From: JBFYTX01 sp963739515
Lineage (GTDB): Bacteria; Chloroflexota; Dehalococcoidia; Dehalococcoidales; RBG-16-60-22
Assembly (NCBI GenBank): GCA_963739515.1
Contig: CAVUAO010000005.1
Span: forward strand, 62,001 to 126,000
Reading direction: 5' to 3'
Length of the DNA stretch: 64,000 nucleotides
The position numbers were made by a program, and so were the translations under genes. The first letter of the stretch is position 1, and each line of letters opens with the position of its first letter. The notes beneath the pieces are model-generated. The model did no database searches. It was not told where the DNA came from and worked only from the letters and a program-made list of their open reading frames with translations. This document shows, piece by piece, positions 7,162-15,106 of this stretch.

Positions 7162-8157
7162 ATGAAAGTCGCGGAAATCGGTGAGTTCGGGCTGATTAAT
7201 CTCCTGGCGGAAATGATTAAGGACGCCGGGGTCGACCGGCTCGGGCCGGAGCAGCCGATTATCGGTATCGGCGACGATGCGGCCGCCTGGCGCGGCGATG
7301 CCTCCATCCAGCTGGCCACCGTCGATACTATGATACAGGATGTCCATTTCTCGCTGAAGAGCACGACCTGGCGGGAGCTGGGCTGGAAATCCCTCGCCAT
7401 CAATCTCAGCGATATTGCCGCCATGGGCGGCGTGCCCAGATACGCTTTAGTAGCCTTGGCGCTGCCGCAGGATACGCCGGTTGAAGGTGTCACGGAAATT
7501 TATGATGGCATCATCAAAGCCGCCCGGCGATACGAGACGGCGTTAGTCGGCGGTAATATCAGCCGCGCCCCGGAAATATCAATTACCATTACCGTATTGG
7601 GGAACAGCCCGGAAAACAAAATTTTACGTCGTGATACCGCCCGGCCCGGCGACGTTATCGCGGTCACCGGGTTTCCGGGCAGCGCTGGCGCCGGACGGGA
7701 AATGCTGATGAAGAAACTCAAGTTTAAGCCCGAAGCGGCGCAATTCCTGCGGACTGCTTTCCTGCATCCCCTGCCCCGCATCGGCGAAGGACGTCTCCTG
7801 GTCAAGCATGATATCACCACCGCTATCGATATCAGCGATGGGCTCCTCGCCGACCTCCGTCGTATCTGCGAAGCCAGCGGGGTCAGCGCCCGGGTGGACA
7901 TTAACCGGCTGCCGATTCATGAAACGGTTCAGGTGAACTTCGGGGAAAAGGCGGTGGAGCTGGCGCTGGCGGGAGGGGAGGACTATGAGCTGCTTTTCAC
8001 CGGCAGCGCCGCCAATATCGAACGGCTCAGGACGGAAATAGGCTGTCCGGTGACCGTCATTGGGACGATTACGGCGGGCGAACCGGGCAAAATAAGCCTA
8101 TTCGATGCTCAAGGCAATCCCATTGCTGCCGGCCAAGCGGGATGGACCCATTTCTAA
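7162..8157 (+). CDS. thiL: thiamine-monophosphate kinase
   Basis: 331 residues, normal for ThiL, which makes thiamine diphosphate from thiamine monophosphate with ATP. Motifs in order: GIGDDAAAW near residues 36-44, VDTMIQDVHF near 55-64, NLSDIAAMGGVPRYALVAL near 81-99, GGNISRAPEISITITVLG near 131-148, DISDGLLADL near 221-230 and AGGEDYELLFTG near 270-281. These are the metal- and nucleotide-binding elements of the PurM/ThiL fold. No TPP riboswitch is visible upstream. The gene appears to be transcribed as a leaderless mRNA and is followed closely by a thioesterase. Confidence 0.93.
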   Translation: MKVAEIGEFGLINLLAEMIKDAGVDRLGPEQPIIGIGDDAAAWRGDASIQLATVDTMIQDVHFSLKSTTWRELGWKSLAINLSDIAAMGGVPRYALVALALPQDTPVEGVTEIYDGIIKAARRYETALVGGNISRAPEISITITVLGNSPENKILRRDTARPGDVIAVTGFPGSAGAGREMLMKKLKFKPEAAQFLRTAFLHPLPRIGEGRLLVKHDITTAIDISDGLLADLRRICEASGVSARVDINRLPIHETVQVNFGEKAVELALAGGEDYELLFTGSAANIERLRTEIGCPVTVIGTITAGEPGKISLFDAQGNPIAAGQAGWTHF

Positions 8158-8183
8158 AATCCAACTCGGAACGGAGAAAATAC

Positions 8184-8651
8184 ATGGTAGCCCTGCCGAA
8201 AGTGACGCTCAACACCAACCTCGATGAAGGGTTTTGCTTCGGGTGCGGCTGCAATAACCCCATCGGATTGAAACTTAAATTCACCCGGGACGGCGATACC
8301 ATTCGCACGGAGTTCACGCCCGGTAAGGACCTACAGGGCTGGCCGGGGCTACTGCACGGCGGTATCCTGGGCACCCTCCTCGACGAAGCCATGAGCAATA
8401 TCGCCTATACCACCGGCAACACCTGCCTGACCGCCAGCATCACCATCCGCATCAGGCAGCCGATAAAAGTCGATGTGCCCCTCGTCATTACCGCCCGCAT
8501 TACCCGGCAGCGTAAAAAGCTCATCGAGACGGCAGGGCAAGTCTGCCTGAAGGACGGCACCATTGTCGCCGAGAGCACCGCCAAGCAGTTCATCGCGGCC
8601 AGCGAGGCGGGCAAGCCCGACCGGGTCAGGGAGACCCGCCGCCATGTCTGA
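8184..8651 (+). CDS. PaaI-type hotdog thioesterase
   Basis: 155 residues from ATG 8184, chosen because a GGAG site lies 7 nt upstream; an in-frame ATG at 8142 sits inside thiL without a ribosome site. The hotdog-fold signature appears as CFGCGCNNPIGLKLKF (near 15-30), then GWPGLLHGGILGTLLDEAMS, whose HGG and D/E residues form the active site of 4HBT/PaaI-type acyl-CoA thioesterases. The acyl substrate is unknown. It overlaps the next gene by 8 nt, which indicates an operon thiL-thioesterase-HAD-ndk. Confidence 0.82.
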   Translation: MVALPKVTLNTNLDEGFCFGCGCNNPIGLKLKFTRDGDTIRTEFTPGKDLQGWPGLLHGGILGTLLDEAMSNIAYTTGNTCLTASITIRIRQPIKVDVPLVITARITRQRKKLIETAGQVCLKDGTIVAESTAKQFIAASEAGKPDRVRETRRHV

Positions 8652-9312
8652 AGAAAAACTGGTCGCGGTGCTCTGGGACCTGGACGGGGTCATCGCCGAT
8701 ACCGCCGAATATCATTACCAGGCTTGGCAGGACGTGCTGGGGAAAAGAGGGGTGGACTTCAGCCGGAAGGACTTTATGCGACTTTTCGGGCAGAGGCACG
8801 ACACCATCATTAAGTTCGCCCTGGGCGAAAAGCTGCCCCAGAAAGACCTCGAAGCCATCACCGAGGCAAAGCAGCAGGACTACCGCCGCCGCGTGGCGGA
8901 CCATGTCGTGCCGATGCCCGGGGCGGTCGCCCTGATAAAGTCGCTCCGCGCTCATGGCATCAAGCAGGCGATCGCCTCATCGGCGGTACCGGAGAACATC
9001 GCCATCATCGTCCGGGCGCTGGGCATTGAGAACGATTTCCAGGCCGTCGTCCACGGCATGGAGGCCAGAGAGGGCAAGCCGAGCCCGCAGATCTTCCTGC
9101 TGGCCGCCGCGAAACTCCAGGTGGAACCCGTTAATTGCGTCGTCATCGAGGACGCCATCGCCGGGGTGGCCGCCGCTAAGCAAGCCGGCATGGAATGCCT
9201 TGCGGTCACCAACAGCCACCCGGAGGAAAAACTAAAAGCCGCCGACCTTATTGTCGATAGTCTCGAAAAGGTCGGTGTCGTGGATTTACAGAGACTATTC
9301 GGAAATTCATAA
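8644..9312 (+). CDS. HAD-superfamily phosphatase/phosphomutase (beta-phosphoglucomutase-like)
   Basis: 222 residues from ATG 8644, which overlaps the thioesterase stop. HAD motif I is DLDGVIADT near residues 13-21, motif II the SS in AIASSAVPEN near 113-122, motif III a lysine in EGKPSPQIF near 143-151, and motif IV IEDAIAGVAAAKQAGM near 166-181. A helical cap lies between motifs I and II, as in PgmB, phosphoglycolate phosphatase and similar enzymes. The GKPSPQ signature is typical of the PgmB-like group, but the substrate is not determinable here. Confidence 0.82.
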   Translation: MSEEKLVAVLWDLDGVIADTAEYHYQAWQDVLGKRGVDFSRKDFMRLFGQRHDTIIKFALGEKLPQKDLEAITEAKQQDYRRRVADHVVPMPGAVALIKSLRAHGIKQAIASSAVPENIAIIVRALGIENDFQAVVHGMEAREGKPSPQIFLLAAAKLQVEPVNCVVIEDAIAGVAAAKQAGMECLAVTNSHPEEKLKAADLIVDSLEKVGVVDLQRLFGNS

Positions 9313-9322
9313 GGAGTCGTTT

Positions 9323-9739
9323 ATGGAAAGGTCACTGGTACTCATCAAGCCGGACGCCATGGATAGGGAGCTGGCCGGGGTCATTATCGGGAGGATTCAA
9401 GGAGAAGGGCTAAAGCTGAGGGCGCTCCGGATGCTGCAAATGGACAAAGCCCTGGCCGAGCGGCATTACGCCGTGCATAAAGGCAAACCATTTTTTAATG
9501 ATGTTATAGCCTATATCATTTCCACCCCCATCGTGGCCGCCGTCTTTGAGGGGGAGGGTGCCGTGGAAAGCATCAGAAAGCTCATGGGCGCCACCGACCC
9601 GGCTAAAGCCGCCCCGGGCACGATACGCAAGGATTACGGACTCGACCTGATGCGCAACGCCACCCACGCTTCGGATTCTCCGGAAAATGCGGAAAAAGAG
9701 ATAACGCTGTTTTTTAAGAAAAGCGAGATTTTCGCGTAG
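9323..9739 (+). CDS. ndk: nucleoside diphosphate kinase
   Basis: 138 residues from ATG 9323 with AAGGAG 7 nt upstream. Typical NDK sequence: LVLIKPDAM at the N-terminus, GKPFFNDVIAYI near 55-66, LMGATDPAKAAPGTIRKDYG near 87-106, and the active-site His in RNATHASDSPENA near 112-124. It equalises NTP and dNTP pools by a phospho-histidine ping-pong mechanism. It is last in the thiL operon and converges on rsfS with a gap of only 8 nt, with no obvious terminator between them. Confidence 0.95.
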   Translation: MERSLVLIKPDAMDRELAGVIIGRIQGEGLKLRALRMLQMDKALAERHYAVHKGKPFFNDVIAYIISTPIVAAVFEGEGAVESIRKLMGATDPAKAAPGTIRKDYGLDLMRNATHASDSPENAEKEITLFFKKSEIFA

Positions 9740-9747
9740 AAGCGGCT

Positions 9748-10092
9748 TTACTGAATACTCACGACTGTTTTGGCTTGGTCCCAGAGTTCGTCGAGCTTAT
9801 AGTAGTCCCGTTCCTCGGCGCTGAAGATGTGCACGATAACGTCCCCGTAATCGAGCAGGAGCCAGCCCGTGTCCGGCGCTCCCTCCAGGTGGTGCGGCAG
9901 GACGCCTTCTTTTTTCAGGCTTTTCTCGATATCTTCCAGAATGGTGTGAATCTGCCGCTGGCTGTCGCCGGAGCAGATGACGAAAAAGTCCGCGAAGCTG
10001 CACAGGCCGCGGACGTCCAGCAAAACGATATTGCCGGCCTGCTTATCGCTGGCGATTTCCACGGCGCGGCGGGCTATTTCAATGCCTTCCAG
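9748..10092 (-). CDS. rsfS: ribosomal silencing factor RsfS, probable CTG start
   Basis: The recognisable RsfS core includes NIVLLDVRGLCSFADFFVI, GDSQRQIHTILEDIE and DYGDVIVHIFSAEERDYY. RsfS binds L14 on the 50S subunit and blocks subunit joining when nutrients are low. Homology continues upstream of the GTG at 10060-10062, giving EGIEIARRAVEIASDK, a normal RsfS N-terminus. An in-frame TAA at 10096-10098 leaves CTG (10090-10092) as the best start, because AGGAG (10101-10105) lies 8 nt upstream of it. This gives 114 residues. The GTG start would give 104 residues, lacks a ribosome site and cuts into the first helix. It has its own TGG-TATAAT promoter. Confidence 0.85.
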   Translation of the reverse strand: MEGIEIARRAVEIASDKQAGNIVLLDVRGLCSFADFFVICSGDSQRQIHTILEDIEKSLKKEGVLPHHLEGAPDTGWLLLDYGDVIVHIFSAEERDYYKLDELWDQAKTVVSIQ

Positions 10093-10121
10093 TCGTTAAT
10101 CTCCTGCGTTTTATTTCTTAA

Positions 10122-10130
10122 ATTATACCA
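10122..10130 (-). promoter_or_regulatory. extended -10 promoter of rsfS
   Basis: Minus-strand TGG-TATAAT (10130-10122) lies upstream of the AGGAG site and CTG start of rsfS. The predicted leader is about 23 nt. Confidence 0.5.
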
Positions 10131-10164
10131 TAGCCGGAAAAAATTTCATTAAGTCCTTCGAGCC

Positions 10165-10173
10165 TGATATAAT
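10165..10173 (+). promoter_or_regulatory. extended -10 promoter of the molybdoenzyme operon
   Basis: TGA-TATAAT (10165-10173) is followed by an AGGTGA ribosome site (10185-10190) and the ATG at 10201. It is divergent from the rsfS promoter, about 40 bp apart. Confidence 0.5.
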
Positions 10174-10200
10174 AAAGAGAAAACAGGTGAGCGATAAAAA

Positions 10201-12276
10201 ATGGCAAAATCAGTAGAAATCAAAGACGGCCTCTGCTACATGTGCACCAACGCCTGCCCTACTAAAATCCACGTCCGCGACGGCAAAGCGGTCAAGATAG
10301 ATATTGCCGACCCCAGGTCGGCCCATTGCCCGCGCTGGAAAGCCCAGCTGGAATTTATCTATCACCCCGACCGCCTGCAATACCCGGTCAAACGCCTCGG
10401 GGCGAGAGGCGGTGGCCAGTGGCAGCGTATCTCCTGGGACGAGGCGCTGGACACCGTCGCCGCGAACCTGCAAAACGTCAAAGACAAATACGGCGCGGCA
10501 TCGGTCGTCTTCTGGATTGCCTATACCAAGGAGCCCCGCCCCTATTTCCACCGACTGGCGCATGCCTTCGGCTCCCCCAACTACTGCACCGAAAGCAGCA
10601 ACTGCTTCTCCGGCACCTGGATTGCCTCTAATTTGACCTACGGTCCGGAGTATTCCTATATGGCGGGCTCGAGCGGCAGCCTGGAGCCGGAAACAAAGTG
10701 CAAGCTCATCTGGGGCGCCGCGGTAATATCTTCGCCCAACGTCTGGCAAGCCAACCTGGAAGCTCAAGATAAAGGCGTTAAGCTTATCGTCGTCGACCCG
10801 CGGCGCACGGCTATCGCCGCCAAGGCCGATTACCACCTGCAGCTGCGTCCCGGCACCGATGGCGCTCTGGCGCTGGGCATGATGAACGTCATCATCAGTG
10901 AAGACCTGTATGACAAGGAATTCGTCGAAAAATGGACGGTAGGGTTCGATGGACTGAAAAAGCTCGCCGGTGAATACACTCTTGATAAGGTCGAGAAGAT
11001 CACGCGGGTGCCCGCGGCTTTAATCCGGGACGCCGCCAGGCTCTACGCCGCCAGCAAGCCGGCCAAGCTCCACCTCAGCAGTAACAGCACCACCCACCAC
11101 GCCAACGGCGTCCAGAACCACCGGGCGGTCGTCCTGCTGGCCGCTATCACCGGCAACATCGGCATCACGGGCGGGAACCGGCTCGGCGACTATGTCACCG
11201 TCCACCCCAATGATATCACCCTGCACGAAAGAGTGGCCGATATGCCGCCGGGCATCGGCTCAAAACGCTTCCCCATCTGGACCAAACGTTACCACGAAAT
11301 GCAGTCGAACGCCATCGCCGACCAGCTGGAAAGCGGCGAACCTTATCCCCTCAAGGCCCTGTTTTCCTCGGGGTTAGATTTACAGTTCTTTGGCAACTCG
11401 CCGCGGTTCGCCGCCGCCCTGAAAAAGCTCGATTTCATCGCCGTGAGCGAATATTTTCATACTCCCGGTACGCAGTTGGCCGATATCGTCCTGCCCATCG
11501 CTTCCTGGATGGAGCGCCCCATCCTTTTAACCGATTACGGCGGCTACGCCAGGCTGATTGAGCCGGCTATTGAGCCCGTGGGCGAAAGCCGCACCGAATG
11601 GGACATCTATTCCTCGCTGGCGCAGCGTCTCGGCTTCGGCGATTTGTTCTGGGAGGGCGATTTCGCTAAATGCGCCGATCATGTCCTTGAGCCGATGAAT
11701 ATAACCTTCGCCGAGCTCAAACAAAACCCCCGTGGTGTTAAACTTCCCACGCGCCCCCGGCCGGAAAAACATTACGAGCAAACGGGTTTCCAGACCCCCT
11801 CCGGCAAGGTGGAAATCGCCTGCGCCACACTGGCGGAGCACGGCCTTGACGCCCTGCCCGTGTACCGCGAGCCGCCGGAAAGTCCGCTGAGTCGGCCCGA
11901 CTTGCTGGCAAAATATCCGCTGGTCATGACCTCGGGCGCGCGGGTCATGGCCTACACCCACTCGCAGTTCCGCAACATCCCCAGCCTGCGTAAGCTCATG
12001 CCGGAACCGCTGGTGGACATTAACCCCGCCGACGCCGCCCCCCGGAAAATCAAGACGGGCGACGCGGTCACCGTCAGCTCGCCCCGCGGCAGCATTAAAA
12101 TGAAAGCCAACGTTACCGACGCCATACTGGAGGGCGTCGTTTCTTTACCCCACCACTGGCCCGGCGAGGCTAATGCCAATACACTGGTCGATGACCGCAC
12201 CCTCGACCCGATTTCCGGTTTCCTTCCCTGCAAATCGCAGCTCTGCCAGGTCACCCGGGAGGCAGGGCCGCGATGA
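10201..12276 (+). CDS. molybdopterin-dependent oxidoreductase (DMSO reductase family)
   Basis: 691 residues. The N-terminal [4Fe-4S] ligands are C12, C15, C19 (CYMCTNAC) and C43 (HCPRW). The bis-MGD core follows, with GAAVISSPNVWQANLEA, VDPRRTAIAAKADYHLQLRPG and a C-terminal domain ending HHWPGEANAN...TLDPISGFLP. C135 in ESSNCFSG is positioned as the likely molybdenum ligand. There is no twin-arginine signal, and neither an FeS subunit gene nor a membrane-anchor gene adjoins it, so it probably acts in the cytoplasm alone or with soluble carriers. Substrate unknown: this group includes acetylene hydratase, arsenate/polysulfide enzymes and formate dehydrogenase relatives. ATGA-coupled to the following Fe-S gene. 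Confidence 0.85.
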   Translation: MAKSVEIKDGLCYMCTNACPTKIHVRDGKAVKIDIADPRSAHCPRWKAQLEFIYHPDRLQYPVKRLGARGGGQWQRISWDEALDTVAANLQNVKDKYGAASVVFWIAYTKEPRPYFHRLAHAFGSPNYCTESSNCFSGTWIASNLTYGPEYSYMAGSSGSLEPETKCKLIWGAAVISSPNVWQANLEAQDKGVKLIVVDPRRTAIAAKADYHLQLRPGTDGALALGMMNVIISEDLYDKEFVEKWTVGFDGLKKLAGEYTLDKVEKITRVPAALIRDAARLYAASKPAKLHLSSNSTTHHANGVQNHRAVVLLAAITGNIGITGGNRLGDYVTVHPNDITLHERVADMPPGIGSKRFPIWTKRYHEMQSNAIADQLESGEPYPLKALFSSGLDLQFFGNSPRFAAALKKLDFIAVSEYFHTPGTQLADIVLPIASWMERPILLTDYGGYARLIEPAIEPVGESRTEWDIYSSLAQRLGFGDLFWEGDFAKCADHVLEPMNITFAELKQNPRGVKLPTRPRPEKHYEQTGFQTPSGKVEIACATLAEHGLDALPVYREPPESPLSRPDLLAKYPLVMTSGARVMAYTHSQFRNIPSLRKLMPEPLVDINPADAAPRKIKTGDAVTVSSPRGSIKMKANVTDAILEGVVSLPHHWPGEANANTLVDDRTLDPISGFLPCKSQLCQVTREAGPR

Positions 12277-13187
12277 TACTGACAGCCGGAGACAGGCAAA
12301 AACTGGCTGCAGACCCGGCGCGGTTCCTGGAGAAAGCGCTCAAGGAATATGCCATCGCCAGTCCGGCCAATCGACTACCCAACTTCAATAATGAGCCGGT
12401 TATCGCCGAACCGATTATCGGCTTTGCCGATGGCCGCGACCCTCTCTTTAGTGAGTATAAAAGGAAAGACATAATTGGTGAGTATCACCTCACGCCGGAA
12501 GAAGCCATGGCAACCTACCTCGAAAGACAGCAGAAAAAAGCCCTTGATAAGCGGCTTCAAGCCGTCAGCGTGATAGCTGTCGCGTTTACGCCTTCGCGGG
12601 AAACCCGCCTTAGCAACCCGAACAACGCTCGCATGGCATCCCCGCGCTGGGGCCGGGCCTATGGGACCTCTTTCGGGCTCATGTACGAGACGCTTAATTA
12701 CGCGGTATCCCTGCTGGAAGCGGCCGGGCGCCGCGCGGTAGCCCCCGCCTGCACCCGCCCCATGTCCATAAAAATCTCGCCCGAGGGGCTCCCCTATGCC
12801 GACTGGTCGGAAAAGCACGCCGCCTATGCCGCCGGCCTCGGCACCTTCGGCCTGAATACCAGTCTCATCACCGAGGCCGGACTGCCGACCCAAATCGGCA
12901 GTATCATCACCGACCTGGCAATTACGGCCACGCCGCGGATTTACGATAACTACCGCGCCCACTGCCGGGGCTACCGAGACGACTCTTGCCGGCTCTGCGC
13001 TAAGCATTGCCCTTCTGGGGCCGTCAACATTAAGGCCTTCGACGGGAAAAAGTGCATGGCTTACACCCACGATGTCCTCCCGGGAATAAATCGCGAATTG
13101 TACGGCGAAAGCAAACCTGGCACTCACCCGATGTGCGCCCTCTGCCAGATAAGGCTCCCGTGCGAAGCTGGATTTCCCCGCGCTTAA
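12273..13187 (+). CDS. QueG/reductive dehalogenase-like iron-sulfur protein
   Basis: 304 residues. The middle (KHAAYAAGLGTFGLNTSLIT, near 181-200) and the following GLPTQIGSIITDL resemble the cobalamin-binding part of epoxyqueuosine reductase and RdhA proteins. A ferredoxin-like end has C239, C242, C246 (CRLCAKHC) and C261, C288, C291, C297, enough for two [4Fe-4S] clusters. It lacks a twin-arginine signal and the HEAT-repeat tail of QueG, so it is neither a canonical dehalogenase nor a full QueG. The start overlaps the molybdoenzyme stop as ATGA, indicating a functional pair. Corrinoid binding is inferred from the family, not shown. Confidence 0.72.
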   Translation: MILTAGDRQKLAADPARFLEKALKEYAIASPANRLPNFNNEPVIAEPIIGFADGRDPLFSEYKRKDIIGEYHLTPEEAMATYLERQQKKALDKRLQAVSVIAVAFTPSRETRLSNPNNARMASPRWGRAYGTSFGLMYETLNYAVSLLEAAGRRAVAPACTRPMSIKISPEGLPYADWSEKHAAYAAGLGTFGLNTSLITEAGLPTQIGSIITDLAITATPRIYDNYRAHCRGYRDDSCRLCAKHCPSGAVNIKAFDGKKCMAYTHDVLPGINRELYGESKPGTHPMCALCQIRLPCEAGFPRA

Positions 13188-13209
13188 CCCATACGAGGAA
13201 CAGGAATAG

Positions 13210-13929
13210 ATGCCTATCAAACCTCTGGTCAAAGCCCTCACCGAAGCCGGCCTCGGTTCGCGGCGCCGCATGGCGGAAGCCATCAAGCAGGGCAAGGTCA
13301 AGGTCAACGGCCGGACCGCCGAATCATTCACTCAGACGGTCAATACCGAAAGCGACCGCGTTGCCTTCAACGGAAAAACGGTCGACTTCAAGCCCGATGA
13401 GGTAATCTGCCTGATGCTGAATAAGCCCGCCGGCATCGTCTCCACCGTGAGCGACGAAAAAGGCCGCCGCACCGTCCTGGATATCCTGCCCGGGCAATAT
13501 AAAAAGTTCCGGCTTTACCCGGTGGGCCGGCTGGACATCGACACCACCGGCCTGCTCCTGCTCACCAACGACGGCGACCTTACCTACCGCCTGACCCACC
13601 CTAAATTCGAGTACGAGAAGGAATACCTCGTGGCGATAAAGGACAGGCTCACATCGGAGGAAAAAACGAAGCTGGAACGCGGCATCCGGCTGGAAGACGG
13701 CATGACCCACCCGGCGCGGCTCAAAGAAGTCTCCACGCCGCCCTTCAATTACAGTATCACCATCCACGAAGGCAGAAAAAGACAGGTGCGCCGCATGTTC
13801 GAAAGACTCTCCCACCCCGTCCTGGCATTAAAGCGCGTGCGCCTGGGCAACCTGAGCCTGGGCGACCTTAAAGAGGGAGAAACGCGGCGATTAAGCGCCG
13901 GAGAAATTAAATCCCTGCTCAGCCAATAA
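13210..13929 (+). CDS. rRNA pseudouridine synthase (RsuA/RluB family)
   Basis: 239 residues. An N-terminal S4 RNA-binding domain (KALTEAGLGSRRRMAEAIKQ then GKVKVNGR) is followed by the catalytic domain with MLNKPAGIVSTVSDEKGR, VGRLDIDTTGLLLLTNDGDL near 116-135 (catalytic Asp in GRLD) and IHEGRKRQVRRM. It isomerises a uridine in rRNA, in 23S if it is RluB. It is last in the molybdoenzyme transcript and converges on pit with a gap of 9 nt. Confidence 0.9.
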   Translation: MPIKPLVKALTEAGLGSRRRMAEAIKQGKVKVNGRTAESFTQTVNTESDRVAFNGKTVDFKPDEVICLMLNKPAGIVSTVSDEKGRRTVLDILPGQYKKFRLYPVGRLDIDTTGLLLLTNDGDLTYRLTHPKFEYEKEYLVAIKDRLTSEEKTKLERGIRLEDGMTHPARLKEVSTPPFNYSITIHEGRKRQVRRMFERLSHPVLALKRVRLGNLSLGDLKEGETRRLSAGEIKSLLSQ

Positions 13930-13938
13930 GACGGAAAG

Positions 13939-14934
13939 TTAAGAAATCAATTTGATAAGCGAGTAGATAATAAACGAAATAAGCCCGGATACCGGGATGG
14001 TAAAAACCCAGGCCCAGACAATACGAATCGTTACCCCCCAGCGTACCGCCGAAACCCTCTGCACCGCGCCCACCCCGGATATCGCCCCCGTAATAACATG
14101 GGTGGTGCTCACGGGGATGCTCAGGAAAGTGGATAAAAAGATACTCGAGGCGGCGGCCGTCTCGGCGCAGAAACCATCGATAGGCCTCAACTTGGTAATT
14201 TTCTGGCCCATCGTTTTGACGATACGCCAGCCGCCGGTAAGGGTGCCGATAGCGATGGCCGCGTGGGCGCTGAGCACGACCCAGAGAGGTACGTGAAATT
14301 CCTTCATCAGTCCCCCGGCGAAGAGCAGGCTGGCGATGATGCCCATCGTCTTTTGCGCATCGTTGCTGCCGTGGCCCAGACTGAAAGCCGCTGCGGAAAA
14401 TAGCTGTAAGATCCGCGACCACTTGTCGATGCCCGCCGGGCTCTTTTTATGGACAATCCAGGTCACCATAACTCTTAATAAAAAACCCATCACCAGGCCG
14501 ATTAACGGCGCCACGACGATAAATATCATCGTTTTCGTCCAGCCGGAGGCGATAATCACGCTGAATCCGCCCTTGGCAATAGCCGCCCCCGCGTAGCCGC
14601 CGATTAACGCATGGGAGGAACTGCTCGGCAGACCGAAATACCAGGTAATCAAATTCCAGGCAATCGCGCCGATGAGACCCGCCAGGATGACCGTGGCGGT
14701 CACGATTTCGATATCTATCATCCCCTGGCCGATAGTCTTCGCCACGCCCGTGCCGAAAATTAGAAAGGCGATGAAGTTAAAAAAAGCCGCCCAGACTACC
14801 GCCTGGCGTTGCGATAAAACACGGGTGGAGACGACAGTGGAGATGGAATTGGCGGCATCATGCATGCCGTTAGTAAAATCAAAGACCAGGGCGATGGCAA
14901 TGATCGGGACAATTAAAAATAGGCTTGTTTCCAA
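13939..14934 (-). CDS. pit: PiT family inorganic phosphate transporter
   Basis: 331 residues with about ten hydrophobic segments. The two inverted PiT signature repeats are visible: FDFTNGMHDAANSISTVV near residues 19-36 and AAFSLGHGSNDAQKTMGIIA in the second half. It is a low-affinity symporter of phosphate (often as metal phosphate). The start is TTG (14932-14934); the ATG 12 nt upstream is followed two codons later by TAA, so it cannot be used. A TATAAT box (14970-14975) lies 35 nt upstream. No PhoU-like gene adjoins it. Confidence 0.9.
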   Translation of the reverse strand: METSLFLIVPIIAIALVFDFTNGMHDAANSISTVVSTRVLSQRQAVVWAAFFNFIAFLIFGTGVAKTIGQGMIDIEIVTATVILAGLIGAIAWNLITWYFGLPSSSSHALIGGYAGAAIAKGGFSVIIASGWTKTMIFIVVAPLIGLVMGFLLRVMVTWIVHKKSPAGIDKWSRILQLFSAAAFSLGHGSNDAQKTMGIIASLLFAGGLMKEFHVPLWVVLSAHAAIAIGTLTGGWRIVKTMGQKITKLRPIDGFCAETAAASSIFLSTFLSIPVSTTHVITGAISGVGAVQRVSAVRWGVTIRIVWAWVFTIPVSGLISFIIYSLIKLIS

Positions 14935-14969
14935 ATTTTATTCCATGGATAAATCCATCGTTCTTGAGA

Positions 14970-14998
14970 ATTATACACGAAAAACCCATTTATGAAAA
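14970..14998 (-). promoter_or_regulatory. candidate promoter of pit
   Basis: Minus-strand TATAAT (14975-14970) with TTTTCA 17 nt upstream (14998-14993). The leader contains a two-codon ATG-GAA-TAA minigene just before the TTG start. Confidence 0.4.
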
Positions 14999-15106
14999 CA
15001 GGGCGTTGGGCCAGGACACGCTCTTTTCAATCCCGTCTCAGGTCTGATATACTAAAATTGTTCCGTCAATAAATCATCGCTGAGGCGTTTTTTCAAGCAG
15101 GTCAGA

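Noticed and set aside
14935..14946. ATG 12 nt upstream of the pit TTG start
   Set aside because: It is followed by GAA and TAA, so it cannot start pit; a regulatory minigene role is possible but unsupported.
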